Shown: positions 1 through 12,100, counted from the first letter of the stretch. The stretch: 52,148 bases of DNA from Mycoplasmopsis agassizii (GCF_002276225.1 NZ_NQNY01000009.1:1-52148); one strand, 5' to 3'. Numbers and translations are program-made. The notes: a model not told the origin generated them from the sequence alone.

Positions 1-642
1 AGTTAGTTCTTTATAGATTTTTAAAGCATAAGCATTTTCACTAGTAAAGCCTGTAACAGTTACTTCTTTACCTAGGGTAGAATCAGTAGTGATTTTACCA
101 TCTGCAGAGTTAAAGATTGTTTCTCCATTTTTTAATAAGGCTTTGAATTTTAAGGTTGTGGTTGCAACAGCATTATCTTGCCCTGCAACTTCTTCAACCG
201 AAACAAAACTATAGCTAACAGTAAATCCTTCAGGACTAGTTGGTGCTGTGAATTTTGCTTTTGCTGTACTATCAGTCATTGCTGTAATTAGTGCTTGAAT
301 TTGTGTATCTGTTTTAAATTCACTCGCTAACTTCTTCGCACTTTCGCTGTCTGCTGCAAAAGTGCTAGGAAGCGCATCATACCATTCTTTAGCCTTTGCT
401 TCTTGCTCTGCTGATGTATTTTTAAAGCCACTTAAAGTAACTTCTTTACCAGCTGATTCTTTAGAATCAACTAACTCACCTTCAGTTGTATAGTATTTAT
501 CAGCTTGTTTTAGATAGACTTTAACTTTAAGTGTGCCAGCAGAATCTGAAGCAGATGAAGTCACTAGTTCTAGTTCGACAGTAGAAGAAAAAAGCAGTAA
601 TTTTAACAACTTTGTTAGTTCATTTTGAGATGAAATAACAAA
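1..642 (-). pseudogene. 5'-truncated surface-protein gene, Lipoprotein_17-type repeats (3' end outside window)
   Basis: An open minus-strand frame runs from a TAA at 643-645 to the window edge. It encodes about two repeats ending in the motifs GKEVTLSGFK and GKEVTVTGFT, each preceded by a beta-rich stretch (GTLKVKVYLKQ). This is the pattern of the mycoplasma Lipoprotein_17 domain (PF04200) and of the repeats in the giant gene at 16941-26867. There is no ATG, signal peptide or lipobox at the upstream end: the frame enters in the middle of a repeat after an unrelated leucine-rich stub (LTKLLKLLLFSS). I read it as a gene that lost its 5' end, or a silent cassette. A TTG start near 609 cannot be excluded. 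The domain assignment is by motif only. Confidence 0.55.
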
Positions 643-682
643 TTAAATTAACCATTTTTCTAAAAAGATCCTTAATTCAGTT

Positions 683-688
683 TATAAT
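683..688 (+). promoter_or_regulatory. -10 box, promoter for the gene at 740
   Basis: A perfect TATAAT lies about 50 nt upstream of the ATG at 740. No good -35 box is visible, which is common in mycoplasmas. Confidence 0.5.
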
Positions 689-739
689 TTTAAGTATCTA
701 AGTATAAGCATAAATAAGCAATTTTTGAAAGGTAAAACT

Positions 740-1417
740 ATGGCTAAAGAAAAAAAGCAGAATATTGTAAAAGAACTTTGTGATGACATCAAGGAATTTG
801 CTAAGAAAAACGATGGTTTACATACCCCAGTTAGAAACTTACAAGAGCAAGAAGATGAAAGTGGATATGATCTAAAGTTAAGAGGTAAACCAAAGCCAAA
901 AATAAGTGATCTTGGTGGAGATGGTAAAGGTGGAAGTTCGGACAGCAAATATGCAACCACAGATTATGTTGATAAGGCGGTTTCAGGTTTAAAGGAAGAA
1001 GTTAAAGTAATCGTTAAAGATGAAATTGCTCAATCAGAAGCAAGAATGAGTCAGAAAATAGAAGATTCGGAAGTAAGAATGAGTCAGAAAATAGAAGATT
1101 CAGAAGCAAGAATGAGTCAGAAAATAGAAGATTCAGAAGCAAGAATGAGTCAGAAAATAGAAGATTCAGAAGCAAGAATGAGCAAAAAAATTGAAGAATC
1201 AAATGCGACAATGATGGAAAATATGTCAAAGTTCGCAACTAAAGAATATGTCGATAATGCTCTTTTAGAGTCTGAAGCAAGAAACAAGGTTTTTGTTAAA
1301 GAAACAATTGCCCCAATAATAGTTGAACTAGCTGAAACTAGAAAAGAAAATAAGGAAAATAAAAAAACCTTAGATAAAATTCTAGGTTTAATAGAAGAAC
1401 TGAATAAGAAAAAGTAA
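740..1417 (+). CDS. DUF16-like coiled-coil protein with 11-residue repeats
   Basis: A 225-aa protein. The ATG at 740 is preferred over the in-frame TTG at 725 because AAAGG sits 7 nt upstream of it. There is no signal peptide or membrane segment. A charged N-terminus (1-60) leads to a Gly/Ser linker, then ATTDYVDKAV, then five 11-residue units of the type EARMSQKIEDS (about residues 100-154). Next come ATKEYVDNAL and a C-terminal coiled coil, ETRKENKENKKTLDKIL. The alternation of 'AT(K/T)xYVD' with long coiled coils resembles the DUF16 family, expanded in M. pneumoniae and of unknown function; this is a resemblance by eye. The C-terminal 30 residues are nearly identical to those of the two genes downstream, while the N-terminus differs. 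Probably a cytoplasmic structural or oligomeric protein. Confidence 0.8.
   Translation: MAKEKKQNIVKELCDDIKEFAKKNDGLHTPVRNLQEQEDESGYDLKLRGKPKPKISDLGGDGKGGSSDSKYATTDYVDKAVSGLKEEVKVIVKDEIAQSEARMSQKIEDSEVRMSQKIEDSEARMSQKIEDSEARMSQKIEDSEARMSKKIEESNATMMENMSKFATKEYVDNALLESEARNKVFVKETIAPIIVELAETRKENKENKKTLDKILGLIEELNKKK
1037..1201 (+). repeat. In-frame 33-bp tandem repeat, 5 units
   Basis: Five consecutive 33-bp units encode EARMSQKIEDS. Units 1-4 are almost identical at the DNA level; the fifth has drifted (EARMSKKIEES). Loss or gain of units keeps the frame and changes coiled-coil length by 11 residues, the hendecad period. Confidence 0.95.
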
Positions 1418-1446
1418 GTTTTCTTTGTTTTTCAAACAAATAAACA

Positions 1447-1476
1447 CACTATGAAATTAATTCATAGTGTTTTTTT
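1447..1476 (+). terminator. Rho-independent terminator
   Basis: A 9-bp stem (CACTATGAA with TTCATAGTG) and a short loop are followed by a run of T, 30 nt after the stop of the 740 gene. Confidence 0.85.
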
Positions 1477-1539
1477 GCAGAATTTTTTCATAAAAATTCA
1501 AAATGTAGTCAAGTTCTAGCAAAACTAAACTAACTTAGA

Positions 1540-1545
1540 TATAAT
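1540..1545 (+). promoter_or_regulatory. -10 box for the gene at 1706, with long leader
   Basis: TATAAT lies 160 nt upstream of the TTG start. The transcribed leader holds a small hairpin (TGGCA paired with TGCCA) followed by A/T runs. Both are conserved in the duplicate. Confidence 0.5.
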
Positions 1546-1705
1546 TAAAACTGGCAGATATAAATGCCAAAAAATATTTTTTAGTTGCTCGTTTCTAATA
1601 TTAAAAAATAGAATAGCTTAGAATTAGCACACAATAAATTAATGCAACTAAAAACAATCTACACAAAATATATTATGAAAAAACTTTATTGAGGAGAATT
1701 CGTTA

Positions 1706-2215
1706 TTGCCAAAAGATATCAATAGTTTAAATACTATCTGTAGCAATGTTAGAGAAATCAAGAAAATGGACAAAGTCCATTTCGTTGAAAACATATATAA
1801 AAAAGAAGGCTTGAAGAAAAAACTTTTACTTCATATAGAAGGTGAAGACATGGAAGAAATTATTATACCACCTGTTCCACCAGTACCTCCTGTGCCGCCA
1901 AGCCCAGGTGGTGGTTCTGATAATGAATATGCAACAGTTGGCTATGTCAAACAAGTTGTTTCAGATTTAAAAGAAGAAATGGTGATTTTGATCACTGATT
2001 CTGAAGAAAGAAATAAAGTATTTGTTAAACAAGAAATTGCTGATTCTGAAGAAAGAACTAAAATCTATGTCAAAGAAATTGTTGATAAAGCCGTTAAAGA
2101 AGCAACTGATCCAATTATTGCTGAGTTAGTTGAAACTAGAAAAGAAAATAAGGAAAATAAAAAAACCTTAGATAAAATTCTAGCTTTAATGGAAGAATCA
2201 AACAAGAAAAAATAG
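1706..2215 (+). CDS. DUF16-like coiled-coil protein, copy A of duplicated pair
   Basis: A 169-aa protein starting at TTG. GAGGAG lies 9 nt upstream and no in-frame ATG gives the conserved N-terminus, so TTG is the best start; the duplicate has the same arrangement. Order of parts: charged N-terminal 50 residues; a proline hinge, PPVPPVPPVPP (about 53-63); a Gly/Ser linker; YATVGYVKQ; coiled coil; and the shared tail ETRKENKENKKTLDKIL. No signal peptide or membrane helix, so probably cytoplasmic. Function unknown. Compared with the copy at 2500 it has fewer internal repeats but otherwise nearly the same sequence. Confidence 0.82.
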   Translation: MPKDINSLNTICSNVREIKKMDKVHFVENIYKKEGLKKKLLLHIEGEDMEEIIIPPVPPVPPVPPSPGGGSDNEYATVGYVKQVVSDLKEEMVILITDSEERNKVFVKQEIADSEERTKIYVKEIVDKAVKEATDPIIAELVETRKENKENKKTLDKILALMEESNKKK

Positions 2216-2239
2216 GTTGCTTTTTCAAACAAATAAACA

Positions 2240-2275
2240 CACTATGAAATAATTCATAGTGTTTTTTTGCAGAAG
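2240..2275 (+). terminator. Rho-independent terminator (duplicate)
   Basis: The CACTATGAA / TTCATAGTG stem is followed by a T run, the duplicate of the hairpin at 1447. Confidence 0.85.
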
Positions 2276-2331
2276 TTTTTCATAAAAGAGCAAAATGTAG
2301 TCAAGTTCTAGCAAAACTAAACTAACTTAGA

Positions 2332-2337
2332 TATAAT
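2332..2337 (+). promoter_or_regulatory. -10 box for the gene at 2500
   Basis: TATAAT is at the same distance from the TTG start as in the first copy, in an almost identical leader. Confidence 0.5.
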
Positions 2338-2499
2338 TAAATATGGCAGATATAAATGCCAAAAAATATTTTTTAGTTGTCTTGTTTCTAATATTAAAAA
2401 ATAGAATAGCTTAGAATTAGCACACAATAAATTAATGCAACTAAAAACAATCTACACAAAATATATTATGAAAAAAACTTTATTGAGGAGAATTCGTTA

Positions 2500-3102
2500 T
2501 TGCCAAAAGATATCAATAGTTTAAATACTATCTGTAGCAATGTTAGAGAAATCAAGAAAATGGACAAAGTCCATTTCGTTGAAAACATATATAAAAAAGA
2601 AGGCTTGAAGAAAAAACTTTTACTTCATATAGAAGGTGAAGACATGGAAGAAATTATTATACCACCTGTTCCACCAGTACCTCCTGTGCCGCCAGGCCCA
2701 GGTGGTGGTTCTGATAATGAATACGCAACAATTGGCTATGTCAAACAAGCTATTTTAGATTCTGAAGAAAGAACGAAAGTTTTTGTTAAAGAAACTGTTA
2801 ACGAAGCTATTGCTCAATCTGAAGAAAGAAATAAAGTATTTGTTAAACAAACTGTTAACGAAGCTATTGCTCAATCTGAAGAAAGAAATAAAGTATTTGT
2901 TAAACAAACTGTTAACGAAGCTATCGCTCAATCTGAAGAAAGAACTAAAATCTATGTCAAAGAAATTGTTGATAAAGCCGTTAAAGAAGCAACTGATCCA
3001 ATTATTGCTGAGTTAGTTGAAACTAGAAAAGAAAATAAGGAAAATAAAAAAACCTTAGATAAAATTCTAGCTTTAATGGAAGAATCAAACAAGAAAAAAT
3101 AA
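2500..3102 (+). CDS. DUF16-like coiled-coil protein, copy B of duplicated pair
   Basis: A 200-aa protein with the same TTG start, GAGGAG site, N-terminus and PPVPPVPPVPP hinge as the gene at 1706. Its middle carries three full copies, plus a diverged fourth, of a 19-residue unit (SEERNKVFVKQTVNEAIAQ) that copy A has only in reduced form. The C-terminal 50 residues match copy A exactly by eye. It has no signal peptide. The pair differs mainly in coiled-coil length, as if the length between hinge and tail is what varies. Function unknown; DUF16 likeness is by motif layout only. Confidence 0.82.
   Translation: MPKDINSLNTICSNVREIKKMDKVHFVENIYKKEGLKKKLLLHIEGEDMEEIIIPPVPPVPPVPPGPGGGSDNEYATIGYVKQAILDSEERTKVFVKETVNEAIAQSEERNKVFVKQTVNEAIAQSEERNKVFVKQTVNEAIAQSEERTKIYVKEIVDKAVKEATDPIIAELVETRKENKENKKTLDKILALMEESNKKK
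2761..2931 (+). repeat. In-frame 57-bp tandem repeat, 3 units
   Basis: Three 57-bp units encode a 19-residue repeat beginning SEER(T/N)KVFVK. Units 2 and 3 are nearly identical in DNA. A diverged fourth follows. Confidence 0.93.
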
Positions 3103-3131
3103 CCTTCTAAATAACTATGTAAAAAGCATTT

Positions 3132-3165
3132 AAAAATACCGCCACACAGATGACGGTATTTTTTT
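3132..3165. terminator. Bidirectional terminator between convergent genes
   Basis: The stem AATACCG / CGGTATT has an A run on its left and a T run on its right, so it can serve both the plus-strand gene ending at 3102 and the giant minus-strand gene ending at 3180. Confidence 0.8.
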
Positions 3166-3179
3166 ATTGCTTTAAGTTT

Positions 3180-6100
3180 TTACTTTTTAAGTTTAAATCT
3201 TCTGATTAAAACATAAGCAATTGCTGCTGAAGCAACGGCGGCAGCGGCTACTCCGACACCAATTGCAATTGTTGTTGCTGAGTTTAAAATTTCGTTTGAC
3301 TGTTTTAGTCCAACTACTATTTTAGTACTTGAAACAACACTTTTATCTAGAACTTTATTTTCTGTAATAGCTTTTGCAGAAGCGATTAATCTGATTTGAA
3401 TTTGGTCGCCATTTTTTAAATTAGCATTAGTTAAGTCACTAATTTTTTCAAAATCGCCATTAGTTGTTCGTTTGACATAGAATTGAATATCTGTATCAGC
3501 TGGTAAAGTAACGTTATTTAGATCGTATTTTAATGATCCTTTAGTGTTATCTCCTTCATAAGAAACAACTATTTTATCTAGATCTCTTGAACTGAAGTTA
3601 CCTATATCAATATTTGTTTTTAAGTTTTTAACTAAGTAACCATTAACTGTAACAGATTTATCTGCTACTGTCACTTGTGCTTCTTGAAGTACAAGTGCTT
3701 GGTTTCAAGGTACACTAGCGATTCTATTGGCATAGTTATCACCGATTTGACCTTCACTCCCAATGTAACGTAGTCTTCATTTAACTAGATCCCCATTTTT
3801 TAAGTTAGTTGGTGATTGCGTACTTCATGTTAGTTGACTATCGCTTGAGTTGTATTGACCATCTTTGATAACTGCATATTCATAAGTATAATCATTAGGT
3901 AAAACTTGCTCTGAAGTTTCAGGATTAGTTGTTAGGATTTCAAAAGTACCTGAACCTGAAGTAATCCCACTTGTTTGAATTCTGACAAATTGTAATAGTG
4001 ATAAATCTACTTCGTTTTTTAAATCAGTAACTATTAAAGAAAATTCTCTTGAATTATAAGCAAAGCGCTCATCGCTTGAATCAATTTTGATAATTAACTG
4101 ATCACCATTAGCTATTCTATTAGGAACTTGATTATCTAGATCGTTAAAGACAGTAACTTGATTATTTGAACGGCGTGTTCATTTTAGACTTAGTCTTAAT
4201 TTAGGATCAATTGCTTTTAAAGCAGTGTTAATTGCTTTAAAGCCTTTGAGTGTTTCAACACCGTTAGTGCTATCTGTTGTTAGTGAAGAAGCAATCAAGG
4301 CTTCCATATCTTTAAGCTGAGCAAATCCTGAAGTACCTTCAGCGATTCCTGTGGTTCGATCTGATGCTCTTTCAAATCTACCTAGGAAACTAGTTAAAGT
4401 AACAGCATGATCTGAAGTGATTTGGTATTTCAACTTATCAATAGTGAATTCTTGTTTATGAGTAGTTAATCAAGAAGGATCTTCTAGTTGATAACCATCT
4501 TTTAGGGCATAAGTAAATTCAACTTTTTGATCTTGGAATAGAATTTGCGATGATTGATTATTTGCCTGAGCAAAGAATCCTAGACTTGAAGCCTGTGTTA
4601 ATGACATGGTGACTGTGTCACCTTCTTCTGTAGAAACTACAGGTTTACCTGGAGTTTTGACTCCATCTGCATTAGTGTTGAACTTGTAGTAAACTGGTTG
4701 ACCTTCTGCATTAGTTGCGGCAATTCCTGTATTTAACATGATAGGTTTAGTTGTATCTTCAACACCATCACGTTCTATTAAGGGTACACCATATTTATCG
4801 TATTGAATGTTACCATCTGTAGACTTAATGAATTTTAACTTAGTAGTTAGTTTGACACTAACTCCTAGATAGTTACCATCTATATCCTGACTAAGAGGTA
4901 ATGAAGCAAAACGGCTTAATCCATCAAATGATGAAGAAGTCTCTGTGAAGTTACCTGCATAAACAATCTTAGCTGTATCAACTGATAATTTATCTTTATC
5001 AATGTATAGACCTGTTACTTTTAGAGCACTAGTTGAATAGTTATTAGTTGGATTAACTAGCACATCTTTTGTAGGGTCTTTAACATCGATTTTGACATAA
5101 ACTAAATCTCCTACTTTTAAGTTTTCTGGTTTAGTTTGTGTTCATAAAGCAGTTTGTTCTGCTAAATTTTTCAGTTGTTGACTTTGGTATTCAACGTTTG
5201 TCACTAAGTATCAGTAGGTGAATAGATTCTCATCAAAAGTCTGACTATTGTTATTAACTGTAACGGTAGTTTTACCTTGGTAAGGTTTAGCGTTGCCATT
5301 TGTTGCTGCAATTGTAATCGTTGGAGCCACATTTTGAGTTAAGCTTCTTTCAACTAGAATGTTGATCTGTTCATCAGTGAACATATATTTATAATCGTCA
5401 ACTTCTTTACCTTCAGTAGCCACTACATATTTTGAACTACCTTTAAACTGCAATCCAAATTTTTGTGCATCTGAAGAGATACTGAAACTTCTACTACTTA
5501 ATAAGGTATTTAAACTGATTGTTTCTGTATAGTTTGCAATATCTGTAGCATTAAATAACTTAAATGATCCGTTGAATTGGTCATTATTATCAAAGTTAAT
5601 AGTGATTGGGTTTAACTTATTGTAAGTTAATAAGAAGTTTCTAAAACTTTCAGTTGTGATTAATGTCGGGCTATTATTAGTTCCTGATAATTTTAAATCT
5701 TTTAGACCTAAACCATCTAGTACTTTAGTATCGACATAACCTTTAACTGATTCATTGATTCCACCATCTACTATTAATTGTTCAGTAAATGATGAGAACT
5801 GACTATCATTAATATTTTCTGCAGAAATATTAACTGCTCCAAAACTTAGAACAAACTTTTTGGCACTAGTTGAACTATAGTCATAACGTGCTTTAATTGA
5901 TTCACGGGTAATTAATCCTACTTCATTAGCATAACCATTTAGGCTATTTAATAAAGTGATGAATTCATCTTTAGTAAATCAAGTTTGACCGTTAATTTCT
6001 TTACCATCGATAGAATAGCGAATCACTACTTCACCTTTATAAGCTGATTCTTGTTGTACTCCTTCAAGTGCTTTAGAATCATCAATTGTTAGGTTTTTCA

Positions 6101-9100
6101 AATTACCTGTCAAGGTAATTTGATTTAAAAGATTCTGCATTGCTACTGAATCTAAAACATTTGATGTATCTAGATCGAAAGTAGTTGTTGTATCTTCATA
6201 AACATAACCATCTTGAGCTGCTAATCTTGCTTTGTACATTTTGTTTGTACCTAAAGTAGCAGGTGGCGTTGTACTTCAAATTGTGCCATCATTACTGTAT
6301 TGAATTACAAGTCCTTGAGGCAGGTCAATATCACTTTGTCCTGAAACACGTACATCGCTAGAAATATTTGATAGTTTTAATAAATTAGTTAGGTTTAGAT
6401 CTGCTTTATGAACGTAAACTTTTAAGGTTTCGTTCACCCCAATACTTTTATCAACAATTACGTAAGGAGTTGTTGATACTTTATAAACATCACTATATTC
6501 AGCTGCTTTTTTAATAAAGTAACGTGCCTGAATTTGTTTATTGTAGATAGTATGAGGATAACTTAATAACTGAGCAGTAAAATCTGCTTGGTTATATCAA
6601 GTATTTGTACCATCTAGTTTTACTAGTTGTCGATTGGTTAAATCACCGATCGCAAATTGTACTTCGACAGCATTTCTTTCTGTTGAATCAGTAATGTTAT
6701 TATTTAAGACACTTTGAACATTATTTATATTAATTTTTTTAGTGTCTCCACTAATTTGAATACCTGATAAAGTTGATGCACCAACAATAATTGCTTTTAG
6801 TGATTTAACAGACATCTTGATAGAAGCAGCGAATTTTGAATCTACAAATAGATTTGAAGTACTTGCTGCATTAAATCTAGCGTATAGATAATCACTAGCA
6901 TTTGCACCTTGCATTACTGTGGTACGTGGTGCTGAAGGGTAATTTGATGCATTTGTAAAGTCACCTGCACCATTTAATTCAACATTAGTGAATTGTAACT
7001 GCAATCCTAGACCTACTAGTTGTTCAAAAATTGGGAAGTTTTCATCTGTAAAAGGTGGTGTTAAGGTTGAAATACTTGCATTTGAATCGTTTTCACCTGT
7101 AACTGCTTTCAAGGTTTTTAGTTCATCTACTAAATCATCAAGATGTAAATATGATTTTACATTATCTGAATTTAGTGATCCACCTAAATCCTGATTATTA
7201 GTTCCTTCTAGTTGAACATTAGCACCTGGTACAAAACGTGCTTTAAATAATTTTTGACTAGGTAAAATATTAATAGTTAATGAACTTAAATATGATTTTA
7301 AGTCACTAGCACTATAGTAATTTTGACCTAGATGGGTTGTTAAAGGTGTGACATTAGGAATTGTAATATTTTCTAAGTTATAAGCAACTGTGAAGTTGGC
7401 AGCAATAAATTGAGAATTTAATGCTGTTTTCATTTTTTCTTCATTAATTACTAAATCTTTAGTATTACCACTAAGTTCAATGTTTGTTAAAACATTAGTT
7501 GTATCTAGAGAAAAGACTCTTTCTGCATCAATTGATGTCATTTGTTCAACTTTTGATGCATCACTTAGAACTGTTTTAGCAGCATCACTAGTTTCAAATT
7601 TATATCAAAGTTGTGGTGCTTCAGTAGTAATAGTGATTGAACTAGGTAGACTTTCAAAAGTTTTATCGTATTGACCATCTTTAGTTAATGATCATTTAAT
7701 GCTTACATGGTTATCTTCTAAAAGTTTCTTTTGTTCATCTGTTAAAGGATTAACTGCAGTACCTAGTGCTAAGTTAGTTGTAGCATTAGGATAAATTAGT
7801 GATCCGTTTTGCAAGCTCTTGAAGAATGATTCTAGAGTAAGATCTAAATAAAGAGCAACTGCATCACTAGTTAGTTCAACTGGTGTTGAATCAGATACTA
7901 CATAAGTATCTGTATCAACTGTTGCACCTAATTGGTATCTTGCTCAGATTTTTAAATCTTCACGTTTAATGTTTTTACCATAAGTACTTAATGATGAAAT
8001 AAAGGTATCTTTATTGAATCATACAGAAGCATCACCTGTAGCAACTGGTAATAAGTTTAAAACATCTTTACCAATAGCATATTGAACCATTACTTTGTCT
8101 GCATCAGCAGTAATTCCTTCTTTTGCCTTAGTTTCATCAACTGTAATAGTTTTAGTGTTTCCACCTAGAGTAATTCCCGACTTTAAAGCTTCCTTATTTG
8201 TCTTAATAACGCTAGGGATAACTAGATCATTACCTAATTTAGTTACAATTTCAGTGTTTTCAATATCAACTGTTGAATTTGAATCATTTGAAATTAAAGC
8301 AAATTGTAACTTAAGTTGTTTTTGATTTGAAGTAGTCATTAATGACTTACCTGCTGTTAAATCACTTTCTCAGTTGGTAGATGAATCAGGAGCATTATTA
8401 CCAAAACCTAAGTTAAGGGTTACACCTTTTGTTTTTAAGTTAGCTATATTAGCAGGTGTAATTGGTAATTGAGAAAAATCAATAGCGATGATGTTTTCTG
8501 CTCTTTCTGATCCACCAAAACTAATTCTTTTACCTTTAACATTTTGTTTTAATAAAGCCACATAATTAGCAGTTCTAACAAATGATTTTAAGTTAGTTAA
8601 CTTATCAGTTTGGAAGGTTCTAATGGTGTTTTCTTGAATTTTATAGAGATTATCTGCTGATTCATTGATTTCTCATTTAACTGCAATACGGAATTTTTGT
8701 GCTGTTGTATCATCATTAGAAGTAGCATTATTTCTATCAAGGAAGATGTCAAAATCTATATTTGTTAAGGCAGTAGTTAATTGACTAGCATTCATTCACT
8801 TACTTTGTCCTGCAATTGATTGTAAATCGTTATCAATTGAATTACTATCACTATTATTAGTTAATAATTGGATTCCAAACATAGGAGTTGCATTTGCAAA
8901 TGCAAATGCATTCTTACCTTTAAGGTCATCTGTATTAATAGTAATATTTTTAGTATTACCTGATAGTTTAACTAGATCAACAATATCTTGAGTTGTAACT
9001 GTCAAAATGATTGATAAATTAGTTAGTTTTAACTTAATAGGTTCTGATTCAGTTGCTTTTGCTGGAGTAGATAGTTCAGTTTTTTTAGAAGTATCTTTAA

Positions 9101-12100
9101 CTGTGAATTTCATTCATAGTTCAGGTGTAGTTCCACCTGTACCTAATTCTTTAGGTAAGGTGGTTGAATATGTTCCTCCTTTTGAAGTTGAATATTTAAC
9201 TTCAACGTTAGCCTGAGCAAGTAGTTCAAGTGCATCAACCCCTGTTGCTGTTGAAATTCCTAAAGTAATCTTAGTTAAATTACTTGTAGAATCATCTGCA
9301 CCAAAACTAGGAGCATTATCTGCTGCTTGTTTTGCAAAATCATCAATATTAACATATAGAGCAACTGCTGAATCTGAATTTTTATGTTCAACTGCATTAG
9401 TTGAAGAAACTGCAAATTTAGAGCTATCAACACCTGAAGCAATTTGATAGCGCACAAAGATTTTTTTGTTTGCTAAAGTAAATTGTTGGTTATAGGTTCT
9501 TAGGTTATTAATAAAGTTTTCACGAGTAAATCAAAACTGACTAGCACCTGTTAAGTCTGCTAGAGTTGTGCTTGAAGAACCAATAGCATATTGAATTGCT
9601 ACCTTATCACTATTAGCACCTAGAGCTTTTAAAATTTCTTGCTCTTTAGCTTGATCAATAGTAATATCTTTAGTATTTCCTCCTAGAGTAATATTATCTA
9701 GTTTAGAAGTATCTACATCAATTTTTGTAGGTACTTGAACTGGTAATTCAAAGGTGAATGTCTTATTACTATCAATTGTAAATTTCTTATAAGTTTGGGT
9801 AACTGCTGCAGTATCGTTTTTAATAGTGAAGTTTTTATCTGCATTTGTTTCAAAAGAAACTTTAATTTTAATTTTTGACTGATTACCTAAAGATTTAACA
9901 TCTTTATATTCTTTTCAAGCACTACTATCAGTGGTTCCAGGAGTTTGGAATTCAAATTTGATTCCCATTCTTGATTTCATCTCTTGAGCAAATAGTTCAA
10001 AAGTTTTATATCTAGTTAATAATTGTCCTGTTAAAGGGATATTTAAATATTCTAGGTTTTGAGTATCAGGCCCAGCTGTAATTTCATTTGCTAGAAAGGC
10101 TGCAAATAAGTTTGTAAAGTTAATATCCGATTTTACTTCACTAATATCAAGATCTGCATTAGCACGTTCTGTTTCACCTGTACTTAATTCAAATAAAGTT
10201 GAATCGACATTTGATTTTAATGAGTATTTAGTTACTAGTTTACTTAATTTAGCAACATCAGTTGTTAAATTAGCAACTGCAGGGCTTAAATTAGAAAAGG
10301 TTAAAGGTCCACTATTTGAACTTTGATATGCCTTAATTTGAGTTAGGAAATTCTCATAAGTATATCAAGTTGTACCATCATCAAATGAATATAAAATCTC
10401 TACTTGTGAACGTTGTTCACTAGTAATAGATTCAGGGAAAGCATTTTTTTCAAATTCTGTTTGTGTTTGACCTTCATTTAGTTTAGAAATATCACCTTTG
10501 AATTTCAAATGATTTTTTAAGTAATCATTACTTAATTTAATAATTTGTTTAATTCTAGTGTGATCAATTTGGTATCCATGATTATCTTGCACATCATTAG
10601 TTGCTGTTGAACTAGCAATTCCTAAACCAATATCTTTAGTTTCTGAACTAGATACTTCTGTTTTGGTAACTGCAACAAAACGAATTCCTAAACGGTGGAA
10701 TTTGTTTGCATCATTAATACTTGTGATTTCTTTTGTAGTAGTTGAATTGGCTTCTGTAACTGTTCACTTACTATAATTACTTAATGGAGTTAAATCTAAT
10801 GAAGTAGGAGGCGCATCACTTCAAGCATAAGTTGCTGTTGAATCTGTGCCGAAGGTTCAACTACCGTATTGTACTTTATAACCTAGAGTTGTACCTGTAG
10901 TTGTATCAAAAGCTGAATTTTCTACTGGTTTAATTTCTAGATGTTCAATATCACCTAGTAATGAGAAATTAGTCTTAATATAGTCTGAATTTACTCAGTC
11001 AGCAATCTTAATGAAATCTTTAACATTAGTTAAAGATGGTTTTACCCCTTTATTAAATTCTTCTACTTTTGAATTAGGAATAGCAAATTTTTCTCTACCC
11101 AAAATAGTTGTAATATAAGTTGCCTTAATATTATCTTTAGTTAGTTTATTTAATGTATCAGTTGGTAATCCTTGAATATATTTAATAAAATCTGTTTTAT
11201 TACGATAAACTTCATCAGCATCGCTACCATCGATTTTATCGAATTTATAAGCAACTTCAATGTTACTTTTGAATGCACTTACACTGTTTAAACCATCAGT
11301 TGCTGAACTAAATAATCCATCATTTTCTTCAATAGTTAAATGGAATAGGTTACCACTGATTTTTAATTTAGTAGCATCACTTAAATTACTTAGTTGTACA
11401 TCACCAATTGCTGTTAAAGTTCTTAAACCGATTTTCTTAATAGTATCAGCACCTGATTTAACTGCTCAACCTGGTTTTGCTTGAATTCTAGCATAAGCAT
11501 CTTTTGATGATTTTAAGTTAATTGATGTTGATGAAATATTGTTTTCTAATTTTTTTCAAGTACTTTCTTCATAAGTATTAGTTGGTCCTACTTCTAAATT
11601 AAACTTAATTGCAAAGTTTGTGAAATCAAAAGCAGTTGCTCCTGAAACTACAAATAGATCTTCAGAAGTTGTTCCTGATAATCTAATACCTGTTGTATCT
11701 GCATTTAATAATGCTGCAAAAGCAGTTGATTCATTAGCAACGATTGAAAAATTACCTTCACTAGGTGTTGTAGTTTTTTTATCATTGTAACCACTATAAA
11801 CTGTTTTAAGTTGATTAGAGACAATGTATTTATTATCATTACCTGTTCCTTGTTTCAAGCGAACACGAGCAATAATTTTATGCTGTGGTGTAAGTTTTGA
11901 AGCAAATGATTGTTCTTTAACTGCCTTGATTAAAGCATCTTTATCAAATCAAGAAATTGATGATAAGTTAGTAACAGCTTGGCTATCAACTGTTGCAACT
12001 GTATAAGTTTTAGTTGTCTCTGTACTAAAATTTGAAGGTACAAAAGCATAAACAATTTCTACAACTCCTGCTTCAACTTTAGTTTTTAAATCACCATCTA

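Larger units (their letters stand above)
1428..3102 (+). repeat. Tandem duplication of a whole gene unit (about 794-bp offset)
   Basis: The block holding terminator, promoter, leader and 5' coding half is present twice, starting near 1428 and 2221. It is almost identical, including the 160-nt leader and the first 70 codons. The copies diverge only in the repeat-bearing middle of the coding region. Near identity in noncoding sequence indicates a recent duplication. Confidence 0.93.

Noticed and set aside
1037-1201. CRISPR-like regular 33-bp repeats
   Set aside because: Units abut without spacers and are in frame with a coding sequence; no cas genes are in the window.
1014-1238. Minus-strand ORF with a repeated Leu/Phe-rich unit
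   Set aside because: It is the reverse complement of the 33-bp repeat in the coiled-coil gene.
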